Positions 1-12,500 are shown, counted from the stretch's first letter. The stretch: DNA of 64,000 nt from Spinacia oleracea (GCF_020520425.1 NC_079489.1:87845810-87909809); one strand, 5' to 3'. Made by a program: numbers and translations. Notes: a model not told the origin generated them from the letters alone.

Positions 1-560
1 AAGTTCAAACGAACTCGTCATTGGTTCGACCGAACTGCCTGGGAATCAATAGCTCCTCGAAAATTGAAGTTCGGCCAAACATAAGGGTAGTTTGACCGAA
101 CCACTCAATAGTTCGACTGGACCACCTCATGCTTCAACCAAACATGGTGAGATCAGTAGCTACTGATAATTCGAAGTTTGGCCGAACAAGGGAGAAGTTC
201 GGCTGAAGCAACATAAAGTTCGGCCAAACCACCCAGTGGTTCGACCGAACTAGTTCAGGATCAGAAGCTCATCACCATTGAAAGTTTGGACGAATTGGGA
301 AAAGTTCGACTGAACTCTGAACAAGTTCGGCCGAATTTTTCTTCTGTTCGACCGAACCACCTGGGATCAGGAACTCATGAAAATTGGAGGTTCGGCCGAA
401 CTTTGCATATGGTTCGAATGAACTTTAGGTAAAGTTTTGCCGAACTATAGGTAATGTTCGACTGAACCTCCTGAGATCAGAAACTTGTGTAAGTGGGGAG
501 TTCGACCGAACGTCAAAAGATGTTCGACCGAACTCTCTTAATGTTTGCCCGAACCTCCTG
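1..560. repeat. Internal array of GTTCGRCCGAAC-like motifs
   Basis: More than fifteen degenerate copies of a 12-bp near-palindrome (GTTCGRCCGAAC) recur every 15-45 bases, separated by short unrelated spacers. A phrase like gatcagaaactc also recurs between groups. The same motif fills part of this element's LTR (4825-5185). The array ends where a CT-rich leader begins, about 670 bases before the ORF, which suggests a promoter or enhancer role (inference). Confidence 0.8.
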
Positions 561-1234
561 CGGTTTTCGGCCACTTAACATTTTGGAGCCCGATTCTCTC
601 TCCTCAACCCCCATATTTTCAAGCTTACCCATTTCTCTCCTCTCTCACTTTCTTTCACCCCCTCTTCACCATTGCAATTTCAAATCCATTACCCTCCATA
701 CTCCAACTCAAAATCCCTACTCCTTTCACTCACAAATCATCTCTACAACAAAATTCTTTACTCAAATACCCCAAATCTTCAAAATTCTGATTTTCTTTCA
801 ATATTTCAAGTTTGGGGGAAATCAACAAATTTCTCAAATCCTTCAAATTGTTTTCAAGTAAGGGTGTGCTATTACCTTATTCATCTTCCTAATCGTTGTG
901 AGTAGTCTTATTTGCATCCTATTACTTGTTTTCATGCTTTAATTTTTGAAACTTATATGTTAGGGTTTGAGAAGTTGTTGATTTTTACTTGCTTTATTGA
1001 TAGATTATATATTGTTGGTGGTTTGTTTTTGTATGAATTTTGTTTCTACAGGTGTGGTTGTAGTGTTCGGAGGTTGATTTGAGTTTTGTGAGTGTATTCT
1101 TGGAGATTGTTAGTGTTGCTCTCATTGGGGATTTGTGGTTGATATTCTTAGAACTTTGTTGTTTATATTGTTGGTGAGCCCTTTGGAACTTTGTAGGGTG
1201 ATCGTTGAGCCTCTCCCGAACCTTCAAACACAAT
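560..1234 (+). promoter_or_regulatory. Putative 5' leader of the internal ORF, with a possible intron
   Basis: From about 585 to 780 the plus strand is very rich in C and T (runs such as ctctctcctc), like plant 5' leaders, and has no convincing long ORF. A good donor (caag|gtaagg) sits at about 855-861 and an acceptor-like ttgtag at about 1191-1196, shortly before the ATG at 1235. The relative at 48415-49240 has the same arrangement of motif array, pyrimidine-rich leader and ORF. No clear TATA box was seen. The transcription start and intron are inference. Confidence 0.4.
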
Positions 1235-2917
1235 ATGCCTCCAAAGCCATCAAAACAAACAAGGGGAGGAGGTGTAGGAGCCTCCTCAAATACCACCCCA
1301 CCTCCCAATATTGAAACCTATGGCATACAAATTGAGTCCCAAAAGCATTGGGAAAACTTTGAGCGGCTTTCGTCCCAAAAAATACGGTCCACCAAATTAT
1401 TTCATGGGCCAACCTTAGATAAGCTTATGCCTTAGGAGGAGGTGTTGTTATTAGCTGAAATTTTTTGCTTGAAGGAGTTCATCAGACTCAATTATGAGAC
1501 CTATCCTAGGCTCACTTTAGAGTTTATCTCCTCGTCGGAGACAACTTCTTCGGAGGAAGGGTTGCAAGTGCACTTCCGTCTATTCAATGAGTCGCATGAA
1601 ATGAGCTCATCCGAGTTAGGCGCTCTATACTGTTTACCCCAAGATGGTGAGGCTCATACCAACATCGCCACCGCCTTAGTGGCCAATGGGTTTGCATACA
1701 ATGAGGATGAATGGTGGAGCCATATCACCGAACAAGTCCATTTTCAGACAAATCAATCAAAGGCTTCAGAAATCCTTCACTTAGTGCTTCGGTATTTTTC
1801 CTGCATGCTTGCCTACTCCATCTTATTCAAGGCAAGTTTAGGGGCCATGATCAAGGTGAGGTTGCTAGCTTATGGTTGGCCGACCAACCAAGGCCGATAT
1901 TCCGCTATGATTGTGTAGCATCGTTTATCCATCGATGCTTGGCACTAGAGATGAAACCCTGAAGGGAGAGATTTATATGGGAGGCATGGTGACCCTCCTT
2001 GCCATGAGGATGAGCAATGGGAGATTAACGGGAAAGTTGGATGATCTAGCTTTCATTGGTGATGAAAAGTTCTCAACATCCGCCCTTCAAAGTCAAATAT
2101 TCATCAATTACACTTCAAAGAAGGAGACTAGGTGGATTGCCGTGTTGTACAAAGAGAAAAAGTGGTATGCCCTCCCTAGCCGATCCGTCACGAAGCTTGA
2201 CCGCACAAAGCCCCAACCATAGTCCATTCCTCAACAAGATACCCCAGAAGGTCTTAGCTTTATCCTAACCAAACCACCACCAACAAGGTTGAAATTACCA
2301 CGCCAACAAGCTCCCCAAGTGGAGCAAGGTACGTCATCTTCCTCTTCCCCCTCCCCATTTAGTTTTGAGGGAATTCAACGTACCCTTGGTGATATCCTTC
2401 ATGGACAAGATCATTTAGGGTACTATGATCGGGCTAATTATGATGTGAATGTGAGGAACAACCTAATTGAGCCGTACTTGAACTACCCCAACCACCCGCC
2501 ACAAGAAGGGCCAATTCCTCGTTAGGGGGGAGATGGCGCACCACTCTCATATCCTTATTATAGTGGCCATGTTCCCCCCGAGGAATGAACTTCCCCTCCC
2601 TCTCCCTATGACTGGACTAGGCTGGGTGGTGCGGACTTTGCGTATGACCCGGCATGCCCCGATGCTTATCCTCCCCGTTCGGAAAATTGGGGGGGCTTGT
2701 TGGGGAACATACCAAGAACCATCTATGACGGTTTGTCTCACCGCCCATAGATATGATTGGCCACCCTACACCACCACCTCCGGGCCTGATGTAGATGGAA
2801 ATATAATTTCGCCCGACCCCGTCCGATTATGTTAGTCCATATGATCCCTCGGACATCTTTTATCCCTACCATCCTCCATCACAAGAGGATGGTGATGACA
2901 GTATAGACGATGCTTGA
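1235..2917 (+). pseudogene. Degenerate plant retrotransposon extra ORF (putative plant transposon protein domain)
   Basis: The reading starts at MPPKPSKQTRGGG and aligns by eye with the ORF at 46643-48414. Shared features are a Lys/Pro-rich start, the NIETYGI / GIETYGI motif, YPRLTLEFISS / YTRLTLEFLSS, EDEWWSHI / YDEHSWWR, a GGMVTLL / GGMLTLL segment, a Pro/Tyr-rich low-complexity tail and PPYT..SGPDVD near the C-terminus. The frame is broken: TAG at 1433-1435, shifts near 1840 and 1960, and more in the tail, which ends at TGA 2915-2917. The N-terminal part resembles the 'putative plant transposon protein' domain (Pfam Transposase_32, from memory) common in Athila/Tat-like elements. Its biochemical function is unknown. 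In the LTR family this ORF takes the place where an envelope-like ORF is found in Athila. Confidence 0.65.
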
Positions 2918-4521
2918 GCCCTTTCCCCCCCCCCCCCCCATATTTGTGCCTTGATTAGACTATGTTGCTCGAGGACGAGCAAAGGGTTTTCTTGGGGGAA
3001 GATTTTAGGTACCTTCGGGAAAAGTTGATTTAGGAGCATGTGGTGGGTTGGAAGGGGTAGCTGATGTTGATTGTTGGTGTTGCTTGTTAGTACCTTGTTG
3101 CCATGTTGGTTGGTGTTGGTCGGTGTTGCTCGATTGATTGATTTTTCTTTTTGTCTGCTTGTTGTGAGTACGGTTGGTTTATGTTTGTCGTGGTTGACTT
3201 GTGCTTGGTTAGTACCCTTGGAGGGTGATCGCTCCCAATTCTCACAATCCAAATTGACTAATAGATTTTCACCATTAGAGTTTCCGTTTCTTAATTTTTG
3301 TTCTTACTTTTTCCTTTTCCTTTTTCTTAAAAAAAAAAATCAAAAAAAAAATTACAAAAAGATTTTCATTTATTATTTTTGTTGTTTTCTTTTTCTTATT
3401 TAACTTCCGCAATTTTTCGGTCTTTCTTTATTACTGAATAAACGGTCAAATGCCCTAGACGACGCCCAAATGATGAAATCTAATGTGGTTCCCTTTCTAG
3501 ACCTTTGTGGGAATTAGTAGGAGTTGTTCTCGGAAAAATGTATGCTAGAGTTAGGGTGTTTTAGGAGTTGCTTGATCTCTATTGCTCCTTGTACCACTAG
3601 AGTTAGCCTTCAAACGTGCAATTGCTATCTAGCCTGAAAATTTTCTAATTCGCTCATAATTGGATAAAAGTAATCCGTTTTGTGGTCCCTTAAGCCACTA
3701 GGTGTACTCAGATTCCCCTCAAAGTGAAACTCTACAAAAGACATAGTTCTATCTTTGTGTCATTCAATAAGTGGCATCATAAGCCGCAAGTGTATTATTC
3801 ATTTTCTTTGTTCAAATAAAGTTTATTCTTGTAAAGAGAAAATCCCATAATAAGGGAAAAAGAAAAAAGCCAAAAACAGTTAAAAAATGCGTGAAAAAAA
3901 AGAAGAGAAAGTCCAATAATAGGTCAATTTGTGGATGCCTCCCACGCTTAGTTTTTAATCGTTCATGTCTTAAGTAGAATAAAGAAAAATGGGGTCTAAT
4001 AGTGCATTTAGGGGAGGTGGACCATTATTCTTGGATTCTTTTAGCCTAAGAAGACCTTATGAAACCTTTTGAATAGCTAGATGTGCTCTAAAGTACCAAG
4101 TAAAAGCGCCAATAGAAGTGTTCTCTAGTAATCTAGATTAATCCTCACCTTGGCATACATTTGGAAGAAGCTTTTCCGAGTAGTCACTCAATTGTCTAAA
4201 TTTGTGGACCATTTCCGTGATTGGTTGACTTGGGCAGGACCGTGTAGTTTAATTTTCTTTACTTCTCTTTTCATTTGAGTTATGGGTAACATTCAAAGAA
4301 AACCCTTGCGAGAACTCACTCGCCCTCTAGAACGACTTAGGGGTTTAAAGAGCTTATTGCATGTGCTTAAATGCAATCGTGATTCCTACGACAGTGAGTT
4401 AGTGTATATTCTCACCCTCGATTTTCCTTATTTTTTATTTTGTTTGAATAAATTCTCTTTCTCTCCCTCGTTCTTCTGTTGTTTTTCTTGAGGGCAAGCA
4501 AAAGCCTAGCTTGGGGGAGTT
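2918..4521 (+). other. Non-coding 3' internal region of family A element, with repeated polypurine-tract-like motifs
   Basis: No protein of note is seen here. gaggacgagcaaagg followed by cttgggggaag at 2965-3003 closely resembles gagggcaagcaaaagcc followed by cttgggggag just before the LTR at 4484-4521, so a tract-like motif occurs twice. Short poly-C (about 2927-2939) and poly-A (about 3329-3355) runs are present. The short ORF at 4282-4491 has no family resemblance and is probably chance. Confidence 0.5.
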
Positions 4522-6225
4522 TGATGAGTGGCATTTATGTCACTTTTGTAGTAGTACTTTGCCTCTTTTTATTCTTGATTTTGTTTGTTTTCTTTCCTCT
4601 TTGTGCTTGTTTTAGTCCCCTTTGCCTTTCCTTGCGTAGATGACTCGGTTTTTCCCAATCACCGTCCTTTTCCCTTCTTTTTTTTGTTTTGGCAAGCTTT
4701 TGCTTTTCACGGGTGTGTTAATGTGTAGGAAAATAGGTAAAGAGGACGGAAAGGTCAACAGAAGTCGACATCATCCCAAGGAAAAGTCGAAGTGAAAATA
4801 GGAGTCATAAAGTCAAGAGCTCAAGATGTTCGGCCAAACCTCTGAAGTGTTCGGCCGAACCAAAGCAGACTCTAAGAAGCAAAGAAGCCCAAAAGTTCGG
4901 CCGAACTAAGCTGAAGGTTCGGCCGAACTGCATTAGGTCCGGCCGAACATGCCTAAAAGTTCGATCGAGCCCCATAGTAGGAGAAGTTCCTGATCCTGTT
5001 GATGTTCGGTCGAACCTACATTAGGTTCGGCTGAACCTACCCCCTAAATTCGGCCGAACCTTCCTTCAAGTTTGGGCGAATTGAGGATTCAAAGAGTTCC
5101 TGATTGCTGCCAAGTTCGGACGGACCTGATGTTGGTTTGGCCGAACCTACCCTTCGGTTCGGCCGAACTCCTATGTAGTTTGGGCGAACCTGCTATCAGC
5201 GCTGGTATCTTTTTCGGGACTATTTAAAGCCATTTTGGGAATTTTTGTTGTACCCTAATTTAGAACAAAAACAACCTAAGTTTAGTTTGGAGAGAGAAAG
5301 TAAGGAACTTCATTGATTGCTCATTTTGTGCTTGAGATTCTCCCTAATCTTCGATTGAAGCTTCATTGTAAAATTCTCAACTCTCATTTTCATTTATTGT
5401 CATTAGTTTCTGATTTTTATTAATTTTGTCACTTTGTTTCTTCATAAATCAAAAAACCCAAAAATAGGCACTTTTATATTTCTCTTGTTTACTTGGATTT
5501 TCCCAATCTTCTATTAGTCTAGACTATTTGGTTGGACTATTTGGTTAGAGATTTTTTCTTTGATTACATGGAAATACATGCTCCTAATGAATATATCATG
5601 TTGAAATTTGTGGTTAACTCCATGAGTGAGTAGTCTCTTATCTAGGGGTTTGGGTGTAGTTAGGATTTCCATGTATGGGGGTTTTAAGGTAGAATTCAGT
5701 AGTTCTTGCGATTAAATGCATAATTTGGGGGGTCCATCGAAATACATTCCCACTTCCAACAGGCCAATGGAATGCGATGCATTGATTTGGCAAGGAATGG
5801 TGAGTCCTTGAGTCGTATGATTTTGATTAGATTTATTTTGATTGACTCTCTAGTCTTTGGGTTTTTGCGGGAGCATGATTCATTATCTTGTGAGTATTAA
5901 AGATCAATTCCCCTTTCAATTTGTCTTTGGGAGTTTTGTTAATTCCAAAACCCTTAATCCCCTATTGCATGGTCCCCTTGGTGAACCCCAATCCCCTAGT
6001 GTCTTTAATCCTTGTTTCTCGTTTTAATTGTTTAGTTTGCATTCTTTTTTTCAACAAACAACCCCGCTTCAAACTAGCTTATGTTAGCACTTTTAGATAC
6101 GAAACTCGCAATTCTCCATGGATATCGACCCTTGCTTGACATTCTACTTGTTTCTAGTGGTCAGTTTAGGTATTTAGATTGATTTAGGTGTAAGACTAGC
6201 AACAACCTAGTTTTTCCCTTTATCA
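4522..6225 (+). repeat. 3' LTR of family A gypsy element
   Basis: The LTR begins TGATGAGTGGCATTTATG directly after the polypurine tract agcttgggggagtt and ends ccctttatca, giving TG...CA ends and 1704 bp. The start matches the LTRs of the element at 42586-54453 (TGATGAGCGACATTTATG). U3 holds the motif array (4825-5185). A TATA-like actatttaaagcc lies at about 5220-5230. The rest (R/U5) is AT-rich and non-coding. The 5' LTR partner is outside the window, so the exact edge is judged from the relative. Confidence 0.8.
4825..5185. repeat. LTR-borne GTTCGGCCGAAC motif array
   Basis: About fifteen copies of (a/g)GTTCGGCCGAAC and close variants are spaced irregularly through U3 and stop roughly 35-40 bases before the TATA-like box. 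The sequence type is the same as the internal array at 1-560, although the spacers differ. Confidence 0.8.
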
Positions 6226-7140
6226 GTCCACCCTTGGACTTGTAAGTCATTGTTCCACTTCACTAAGTATTTGGTTTCAATTTACTTAAATGTAACACCG
6301 AATGCTATGTATTTAACTCCTCTTATGCCCAATATTTTTCTCTTTCATTTGGTATCTTTTCTCATCTTTAGTGGGGAATTGTTGGAATTTAAAGATGGAA
6401 AAGTGCGTTCAAAACCATCCTGCCAGGTTTTCTAAAACTGGCAGGTTTCGAGCGCAAGTTGAAAGACGGACTTAAAAGGCCTTTTCTAAAGTGAATCTAA
6501 AATCGGCCGATTTTGAGAAACGTACTAGTTTATGAAGGTTTATTTTGTACTCGGAACTGACCGGTTTTGAGAAATTAGTCGGACCGATTTTGAGATAATT
6601 TCTTTGATTTTGTCCGGTTTTTTATCTTCCTTCTCTTTGGATTCCTCTTTTATGATAGCTTTTTAAGTATGATTTATGGACAATTATCATTCTGGTTATG
6701 GTGATTAAGTTGGTCCATTATTTCTCTTGATTATGGGGGTTATAAACTCTTCATTATCATGGGTTTAATTGGTTGTTTAATATCATTGGATTCCTTTGAG
6801 TCCTTTGATTTCTTTGGGTTGTTTTGTATCCTCCTCTAATCCTATAAATATATGCTTCATTTCTTGAGTTGCTTACAGAAAAATCATTCCCTTATCATCT
6901 CCTTTTCTTCATCTCTTTTGGGAATAAGTTCTAGTAACTCCATCTCACACCCAAGAGTGTCATTGTGTGTTGAGAGTTGTGTAAACCTTAGGGAACGAAT
7001 TAGTGAATACAATTGTGCATCCCGGTTGCACCAAATCTTATTTTCAAGGCAGTGATTTGGTTACCACGACAAAACAAGTTCCGTAAGTCTTACTTTCTTG
7101 TTCTTCATTTTAGCCCCGGAAACACATAAACTACAACACA
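6226..7140 (+). repeat. Copia-LTR-like remnant
   Basis: A purine stretch ending agtggggaat is followed at about 6378 by TGTTGGAATTTAAAG, a common start for plant copia LTRs. Further on are a TATA-like cctataaatatatgc (about 6840) and a transcribed-leader-like segment with cattgtgtgttgagagttgtg and cccggttgcacc. A similar phrase (gtgtgttgaaaattgtg) occurs at about 19075-19091. No end of the LTR, no duplication and no coding part were found, so this is a truncated or solo remnant. Family assignment is tentative. Confidence 0.4.
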
Positions 7141-7305
7141 GCAAACACATAAACTACAACACAACAACCAAGAAAATAAACTGAGAGAGAGGAGGGGAGA
7201 GCGGCACAAGATATTAGTATAAGAATATAAGAACACATTCGTCGGAAAAATGATTAGGACGCTGTGATGTTTTGTTCATTTTATTTATATTTATTTCTTT
7301 ACTAA

Positions 7306-7981
7306 CACTACAAGAAATTGTACTATTAACAACGGGAAATCCCGTCGCTAAAGGTCAATAATTGTTGATTAATGACAGGATTTTCCGTCGCGAACCCGTC
7401 ATAAAAGGGGGCCATCGTTAATGAAAAATCCCGTCGTTAACCCGTCGTAAAAGACATTTGCGATGGTTGTTCCAGTCTTTGTTGGGTTGTTATCCCCGTC
7501 GTAAAAGCCCTTTTGCGACGGGATTTTTACCCGTCGTTATTAGGTTGTCATAAAAAATACAAGTTTTTGTAGTACAAGAATTTGTATTTTTAACGACAAC
7601 CTAATTACGACGGGTCGAAATTCCCATCGCAAAAGCCTTTTGCGACGGGGATAACAACCAAACAAAGACAGGAACAACCGTCGCAAATGTCTTTTACGAC
7701 GGGTTAACGACGGAATTTTCCATTAACGACGGCCCCCTTTAAGACGGGTTTGCGACAGGAAATCCCGTCATTAATCGTTGATTAACGACGGGATTTCCTG
7801 TCGCGAACCCGTCATAAACGGGGGCCATCATTAATGGAAAATCCCGTCGTTAATCCGTCGTAAAAGACATTTATGACGGTTGTTCTTGTGTGGTTGTTAG
7901 CCCCGTTGCAAAAGGCTTTTACGACGGGATTTGTAACCCGTCATTATTAGGTTGTCATTAAAGATATAAATTATTGTAATG
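7306..7981. mobile_element. CACTA-like MITE chain in three alternating orientations
   Basis: The left end is CACTACAAGAAATTGTAC. A first unit runs to TTTTTGTAGTA at about 7573. It is followed by its reverse complement (about 7574-7785) and then by a further forward copy ending attattgtaatg at 7981. All units share CCCGTCGTAAAAGNC-type motifs and the segment AGGTTGTCATNAAA. No coding capacity. A 3-bp duplication could not be confirmed. This is probably two or more MITEs fused head to head, or a foldback derivative. Confidence 0.7.
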
Positions 7982-8270
7982 ATTGTACACTTAATTAAAA
8001 GTTTGTGATCCTGTAATTTTCTGTTGTCCTCTATTGGATTAGGAAAATTTGGTAATATTAATCCAACCTTTGGCCGATTTTCTTTTATTAATCCCACCTA
8101 CGACATATTTTATAATAACCCCACCTTTACTACCCAACAACTTTTATTGGGCAAACATCTCGTAACAAATAACGAAAAAGAGAGAGAAACTCTAGAGAGA
8201 AGCGAGAGAAAACCTTGCCTTCTACCCCAAGTTTCCCTTCGGTGCATGATCTCCATTGTGCACTGCTGCC

Positions 8271-9551
8271 ATGGCAAGGAAGTCTGGGGGCAAAATGCAA
8301 GGTAGTAAGCATGGCAATGCAAAGCAGAAACCAAGAGGACCTTCATCTGATTCTCAGGCTCTTAGGACTCGATCGATTGAGGAGGTTTTAGGAGTCGAAG
8401 CACTGGATTTGACGATTGAAAATGAAATTCTCACCCCCAAATCTGGATTGAAACACTTGCAAGCTCGTTCTGAACTCAGGCATTCCTTTAATGAGTGGAT
8501 GCAATCTGTTCAGAGATCAGCTAACAAGGTGAATAATACTCCATCTAATGTTGACATTGGTACGATTTCCATTCCAATATTGCAACAATTTGATGAAGTA
8601 ATGACTGAACATGCTGATAGTGTTGATGATGAATTTAGGCCACCTGATCCAATTGAAATGCATCCTGTTTCTAGCCCTGTACAGATTGATTTTAATGATA
8701 TACAGGATGAGGTGGATTTTTGGAATTCTTCCATAATCTGCTATATTATTGGTGCTAATCCACCAATACATGTTATGGAAGGGTTTATTAGGAGAATCTG
8801 GAAGAACTTTAATGTTGATAAGGTGGTGTTGGTGAAAAAGGGGATCTACTTAGTGAGATTTCTGACTATGGACATGAGAGACAAAGTCACTTCTGGCCAT
8901 TTTTTCTTTGACAGCAAACCTATGATAGTGAAACCCTGGAGTGTTGATATGGATATGGAGAAGGAAGAGATCAAATCTGTCCCCATCTGGATTCAGTTGA
9001 TTCTGAATTTTAAATATTGGGGTGAAAAATCTCTTTTCAAGATTGTGAGTCAGTTAGGCAAACCAATTAAGAGGGATGCAGCCACTGTGAGTAGGGATAA
9101 ACTTCAGTATGCTAGGGTGTTGGTTGATATGCCAATCACACAAAAGCTTCCTGATCAAGTTTCATTTATGAATGAGCATAGTGAGCTGGTTCAGGTACCT
9201 ATCACCTATGAGTGGAGACCAACTGTTTGTGATAATTGCAAACTAGTTGGACATTCAACCATTGAGTGTAGGAAGGGGAAAACTAAGAGAATATGGGTGC
9301 AGAAAAAACAACAAGTTCAGAATCACACAGAAGTGGTGGCACCAGAGGTGGATCAGGAGGGGTTTCAGAGAACTCTCAGGCCAATCAGGGTTAGACCTAC
9401 CAATTTGGTTCCAACACCAGTGGTTAATTCTTTCCAAATGCTGAATGATGATGGTGGTCACAGTGCTTGCAGTACTGCTGAGTTGGATAGGGAAGATGAC
9501 ATTGAGGAGGGTAGCACAGGAAGAGGGAACTCTTCCAAATCTTATGGATAG
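8271..9551 (+). CDS. LINE ORF1 protein (DUF4283 type with CCHC zinc knuckle)
   Basis: The preferred start is the ATG at 8271 (gccATGG, good context); an in-frame ATG at 8256 would add five residues. A polar N-terminal third is followed by a domain from about residue 140 of the kind plant LINE ORF1 proteins share (DUF4283-like), with FIRRIWKNFNVDKV and a KPMIVKPW / IPIWIQL-like stretch. Next comes a CX2CX4HX4C zinc knuckle, CDNCKLVGHSTIEC (about 9229-9270), and a basic, Gln-rich tail. Such proteins bind LINE RNA and help form the retrotransposition particle. The frame is open over its full length. Its stop overlaps the ORF2 start in ATGGATAG (9544-9551), which would allow reinitiation. Confidence 0.85.
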   Translation: MARKSGGKMQGSKHGNAKQKPRGPSSDSQALRTRSIEEVLGVEALDLTIENEILTPKSGLKHLQARSELRHSFNEWMQSVQRSANKVNNTPSNVDIGTISIPILQQFDEVMTEHADSVDDEFRPPDPIEMHPVSSPVQIDFNDIQDEVDFWNSSIICYIIGANPPIHVMEGFIRRIWKNFNVDKVVLVKKGIYLVRFLTMDMRDKVTSGHFFFDSKPMIVKPWSVDMDMEKEEIKSVPIWIQLILNFKYWGEKSLFKIVSQLGKPIKRDAATVSRDKLQYARVLVDMPITQKLPDQVSFMNEHSELVQVPITYEWRPTVCDNCKLVGHSTIECRKGKTKRIWVQKKQQVQNHTEVVAPEVDQEGFQRTLRPIRVRPTNLVPTPVVNSFQMLNDDGGHSACSTAELDREDDIEEGSTGRGNSSKSYG

Positions 9552-12500
9552 GATATTATCTTGGAATGTTAGGGGTATCAATCTAGCTCAGAAACAGGAT
9601 ACTGTGAAGCATTTTCTTCATAAATATCATGTGGGGTTAGTTGGTCTCCTAGAGCATAAGGTTAAGCTTCCTAACTTAGGGAAGCTTTACCAAAGAGTTT
9701 TCCCAAATTGGTGTTTCTCTAGTAATGCAAGTTATCATAATGGTGGCAGAATTATTTTGGCTTGGAATCCAGGAAGCTTTTCTGTGAGTATCCAAGCAGC
9801 TTCTAGTCAGTTTATGCATTGCTTCATTCAACCAGTGAGTGGTATGCCTAGTTTTTTCTGTACTTTCATTTATGCTTTTAATGATAGCTCTAATAGAGAA
9901 GTGTTGTGGAAAGATTTGAAAGCTTTAAACACACAGGATGCCTGGATCTTGTGTGGAGATTTCAATTGTGTTATGAGTACTGATGAGAGAGTTGGCTCCC
10001 CTGTTAGGAATACTGAAATAGTGGATATGTGTGATTGTATGCATTTCTGTAGTATGGAAGATATTAAGAGTGTGGGTAATTTCTACACTTGGAACAATAA
10101 GCAGCATGGTGCAACTAGAGTTTTTTCTAAAATTGATAGAATAATGGCTAATCCTAAGTGGTTAGGTGTTTATAGCTCAACTGAAGTGTGTTTTATGAAT
10201 GAGGGTTGTTTTGATCATTCCCCTGGATTGTTGACTGTCTATCCTAGGGATACAGGGGGGAAAAAGCCTTTTAATTATTTTACAATGTGGAAATCTGCTC
10301 CTCATTTTCTGACTCTTATCCAAGCACAATGGAGTGGTACAGTTCAAGGGAGCAAGATGTTTGGTGTTGTTCACAAACTGAAGAAGGTGAAGTTGGTTCT
10401 CAAAGAGTTGAATAGAAAGGGATTCTCTAATGTTCAAGCTGCTGATCTTCAAGCATACCATGACATGATTGCAGCTCAGACATCAATGCATCTTGATCCT
10501 GCTGATCAGAGTCTTGCTGATGCAGAACTCAATGCAGTGCAGAATTACAAAAATAAGCATTAAGCCTATTTAGAGTTTTTGAAACAGAAGGCAAAGGTTT
10601 CATGGATTAGGGATGGTGATGAAAATACCTCCCTCCATCGGAGTATCAAAGCTAGGAATAATCATAACCAAGTTTACAGCATTCATGGCATGGATGGGAT
10701 TTGGAGAGATAACCCTGCTGATATCTCTCAAGCTTTCTTGGATTATTACACAACTTTGTTGGGTACTACTCACACTGATAGAAGACCTGTTCTTAGTCAT
10801 ATTGTCCAAGCTGGTCCATTGATTACAGATGCTCATAGAAATATTCTAAATGCTCCTTATACAGCTGATGAGGTGAAGAAAGCTTTGTTCTCTATTCCTG
10901 GTAGGAAAGCACCAGGGCCTGATGGGTATGGATCCTACTTCTATAAAGATGCTTGGAGCATTGTTGGTGATGAAGTTGTCAGTGCTGTGCTGGATGTCAT
11001 CCAACAAGGCAGGTTGCTTAAGGAGTTAAATCATACAGTCATTACTCTCATTCCTAAGACTAAATGTCCAAAGAATGTGAGTGAATTCAGACCTATATCC
11101 TGTTGCAATACTCTGTATAAATGCATTACTAAGGTGATCTGTAGCAGATTGAGGCAAGTATTACCAGATTTGATCATTGAGAATCAAGGGGGGTTTGTGC
11201 ATGGCAGATACATAGTGCATAATATCATGGTGGTTCAGGATTTGGTAAAACAGTATGGTAGGAAGAGTGCTACACCAAGTTGTATGATGAAGATTGATCT
11301 TCAAAAAGCATATGACACAGTTGATTGGGATTTCCTGCAAGAAATGTTGGTACAGCTGGGTTTTCCTGTAGCTTTTGTGGCTCTTGTAATGGAGTGTGTG
11401 ACCGCCCCTAAGTTCTCTCTAATGCTTAATGGCACAATGCATGGATTTTTCAAGTCAAAAAGGGGTTTAAGACAAGGTGATCCCATGTCTCCCCTTCTGT
11501 TTGTGATCTGCATGGAGTACCTGTCCAGAATTCTCTACAAAATGAGTGAGTTGTCTCAATTCCAGTTTCATCCTAGATGCAAAGAACTTAAGCTCACTCA
11601 TCTATGTTTTGCTGATGATCTAATCCTGTGTAGTAAAGGTGAGTTCCCCTCTGTGTATCTTCTGCTTCAAGCCTTTAAGTTGTTCTCCAACTCTTCTGGT
11701 TTGTTAGCCAACAAGCAGAAGTCAGCTATCTACTGCTGTGGTATAGCTGAGAATTAAATCAATAGAATTGTCAATGTTTCTGGTTTTACTAGGAGTCAGC
11801 TTCCTTTTAAGTACTTAGGTGTTCCCATCTGTGCTAAAAGAATTTCTGTTGCTCAATGTGATGTCTTAGTGGATAAGATGGTTGCTAGGATTAAAGTCTG
11901 GAGTTCAAGGAATCTTTCCTACACAGCAAGAATGCAGCTCATTAATTCTGTGTTGATGAGTATTCATATGTACTGGGCTCAGGTATTTATTTTACCCAAG
12001 AAAGTACTGCAGGAAGTTACTAAAGTTTGTAGAGCATTTCTCTAGAGTGGGCAAGCTTATAGTCAGAAAAACAGTAACATTTCTTGGGAAAGTTCATGTT
12101 GTGATAAGAAGCAAGGTGGACTTGGATTTAGAGATGTTATCAGATGGAATATTGCAAGCATTGGAAAATATGTTTGGGCCATTGCTTCCAAACAGGATAA
12201 TGTTTGGATCAAATGGGTTCATGCTGTGTACATTAAGGATGGGGATTGGTGGGAGTATAAACCCTGTAGCTTCTGCTAGCTGGTATTGGAAGAAGATTTG
12301 TGCCATAAAAGAGAGGTTGAAACTAGTCTATACTCAAACTGAGTTAGCTGCTATGCCTCATTATTCTGTGAAAACAGTTTATGAGAAAATTATTGGTCCA
12401 AAACCTGTGATTCAGTGGGATAATATGGTGTGGAATAGGCTGAATATCCCTAAGCATAGATTCATATGTTGGTTGGCAGTGCAGGACAGGCTTCAAACCA

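Larger units (their letters stand above)
1..6225 (+). mobile_element. Non-autonomous Athila/Tat-like Ty3/gypsy element, family A (3' part)
   Basis: The window opens inside this element, so its 5' LTR and any gag lie to the left. Visible parts in order are a GTTCGRCCGAAC-type motif array (1-560), a CT-rich leader with a possible intron (about 560-1234), a degenerate ORF (1235-2917), a long non-coding stretch, a polypurine tract (about 4505-4521) and the 3' LTR. No reverse transcriptase, RNase H or integrase is recognisable between the ORF and the LTR. The order matches the better preserved relative at 42586-54453. The five bases after the LTR are gtcca; the matching duplication would lie outside the window. 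Assignment to the Athila/Tat lineage rests on that relative's gag-protease and tRNA-Asp primer site. Confidence 0.75.
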
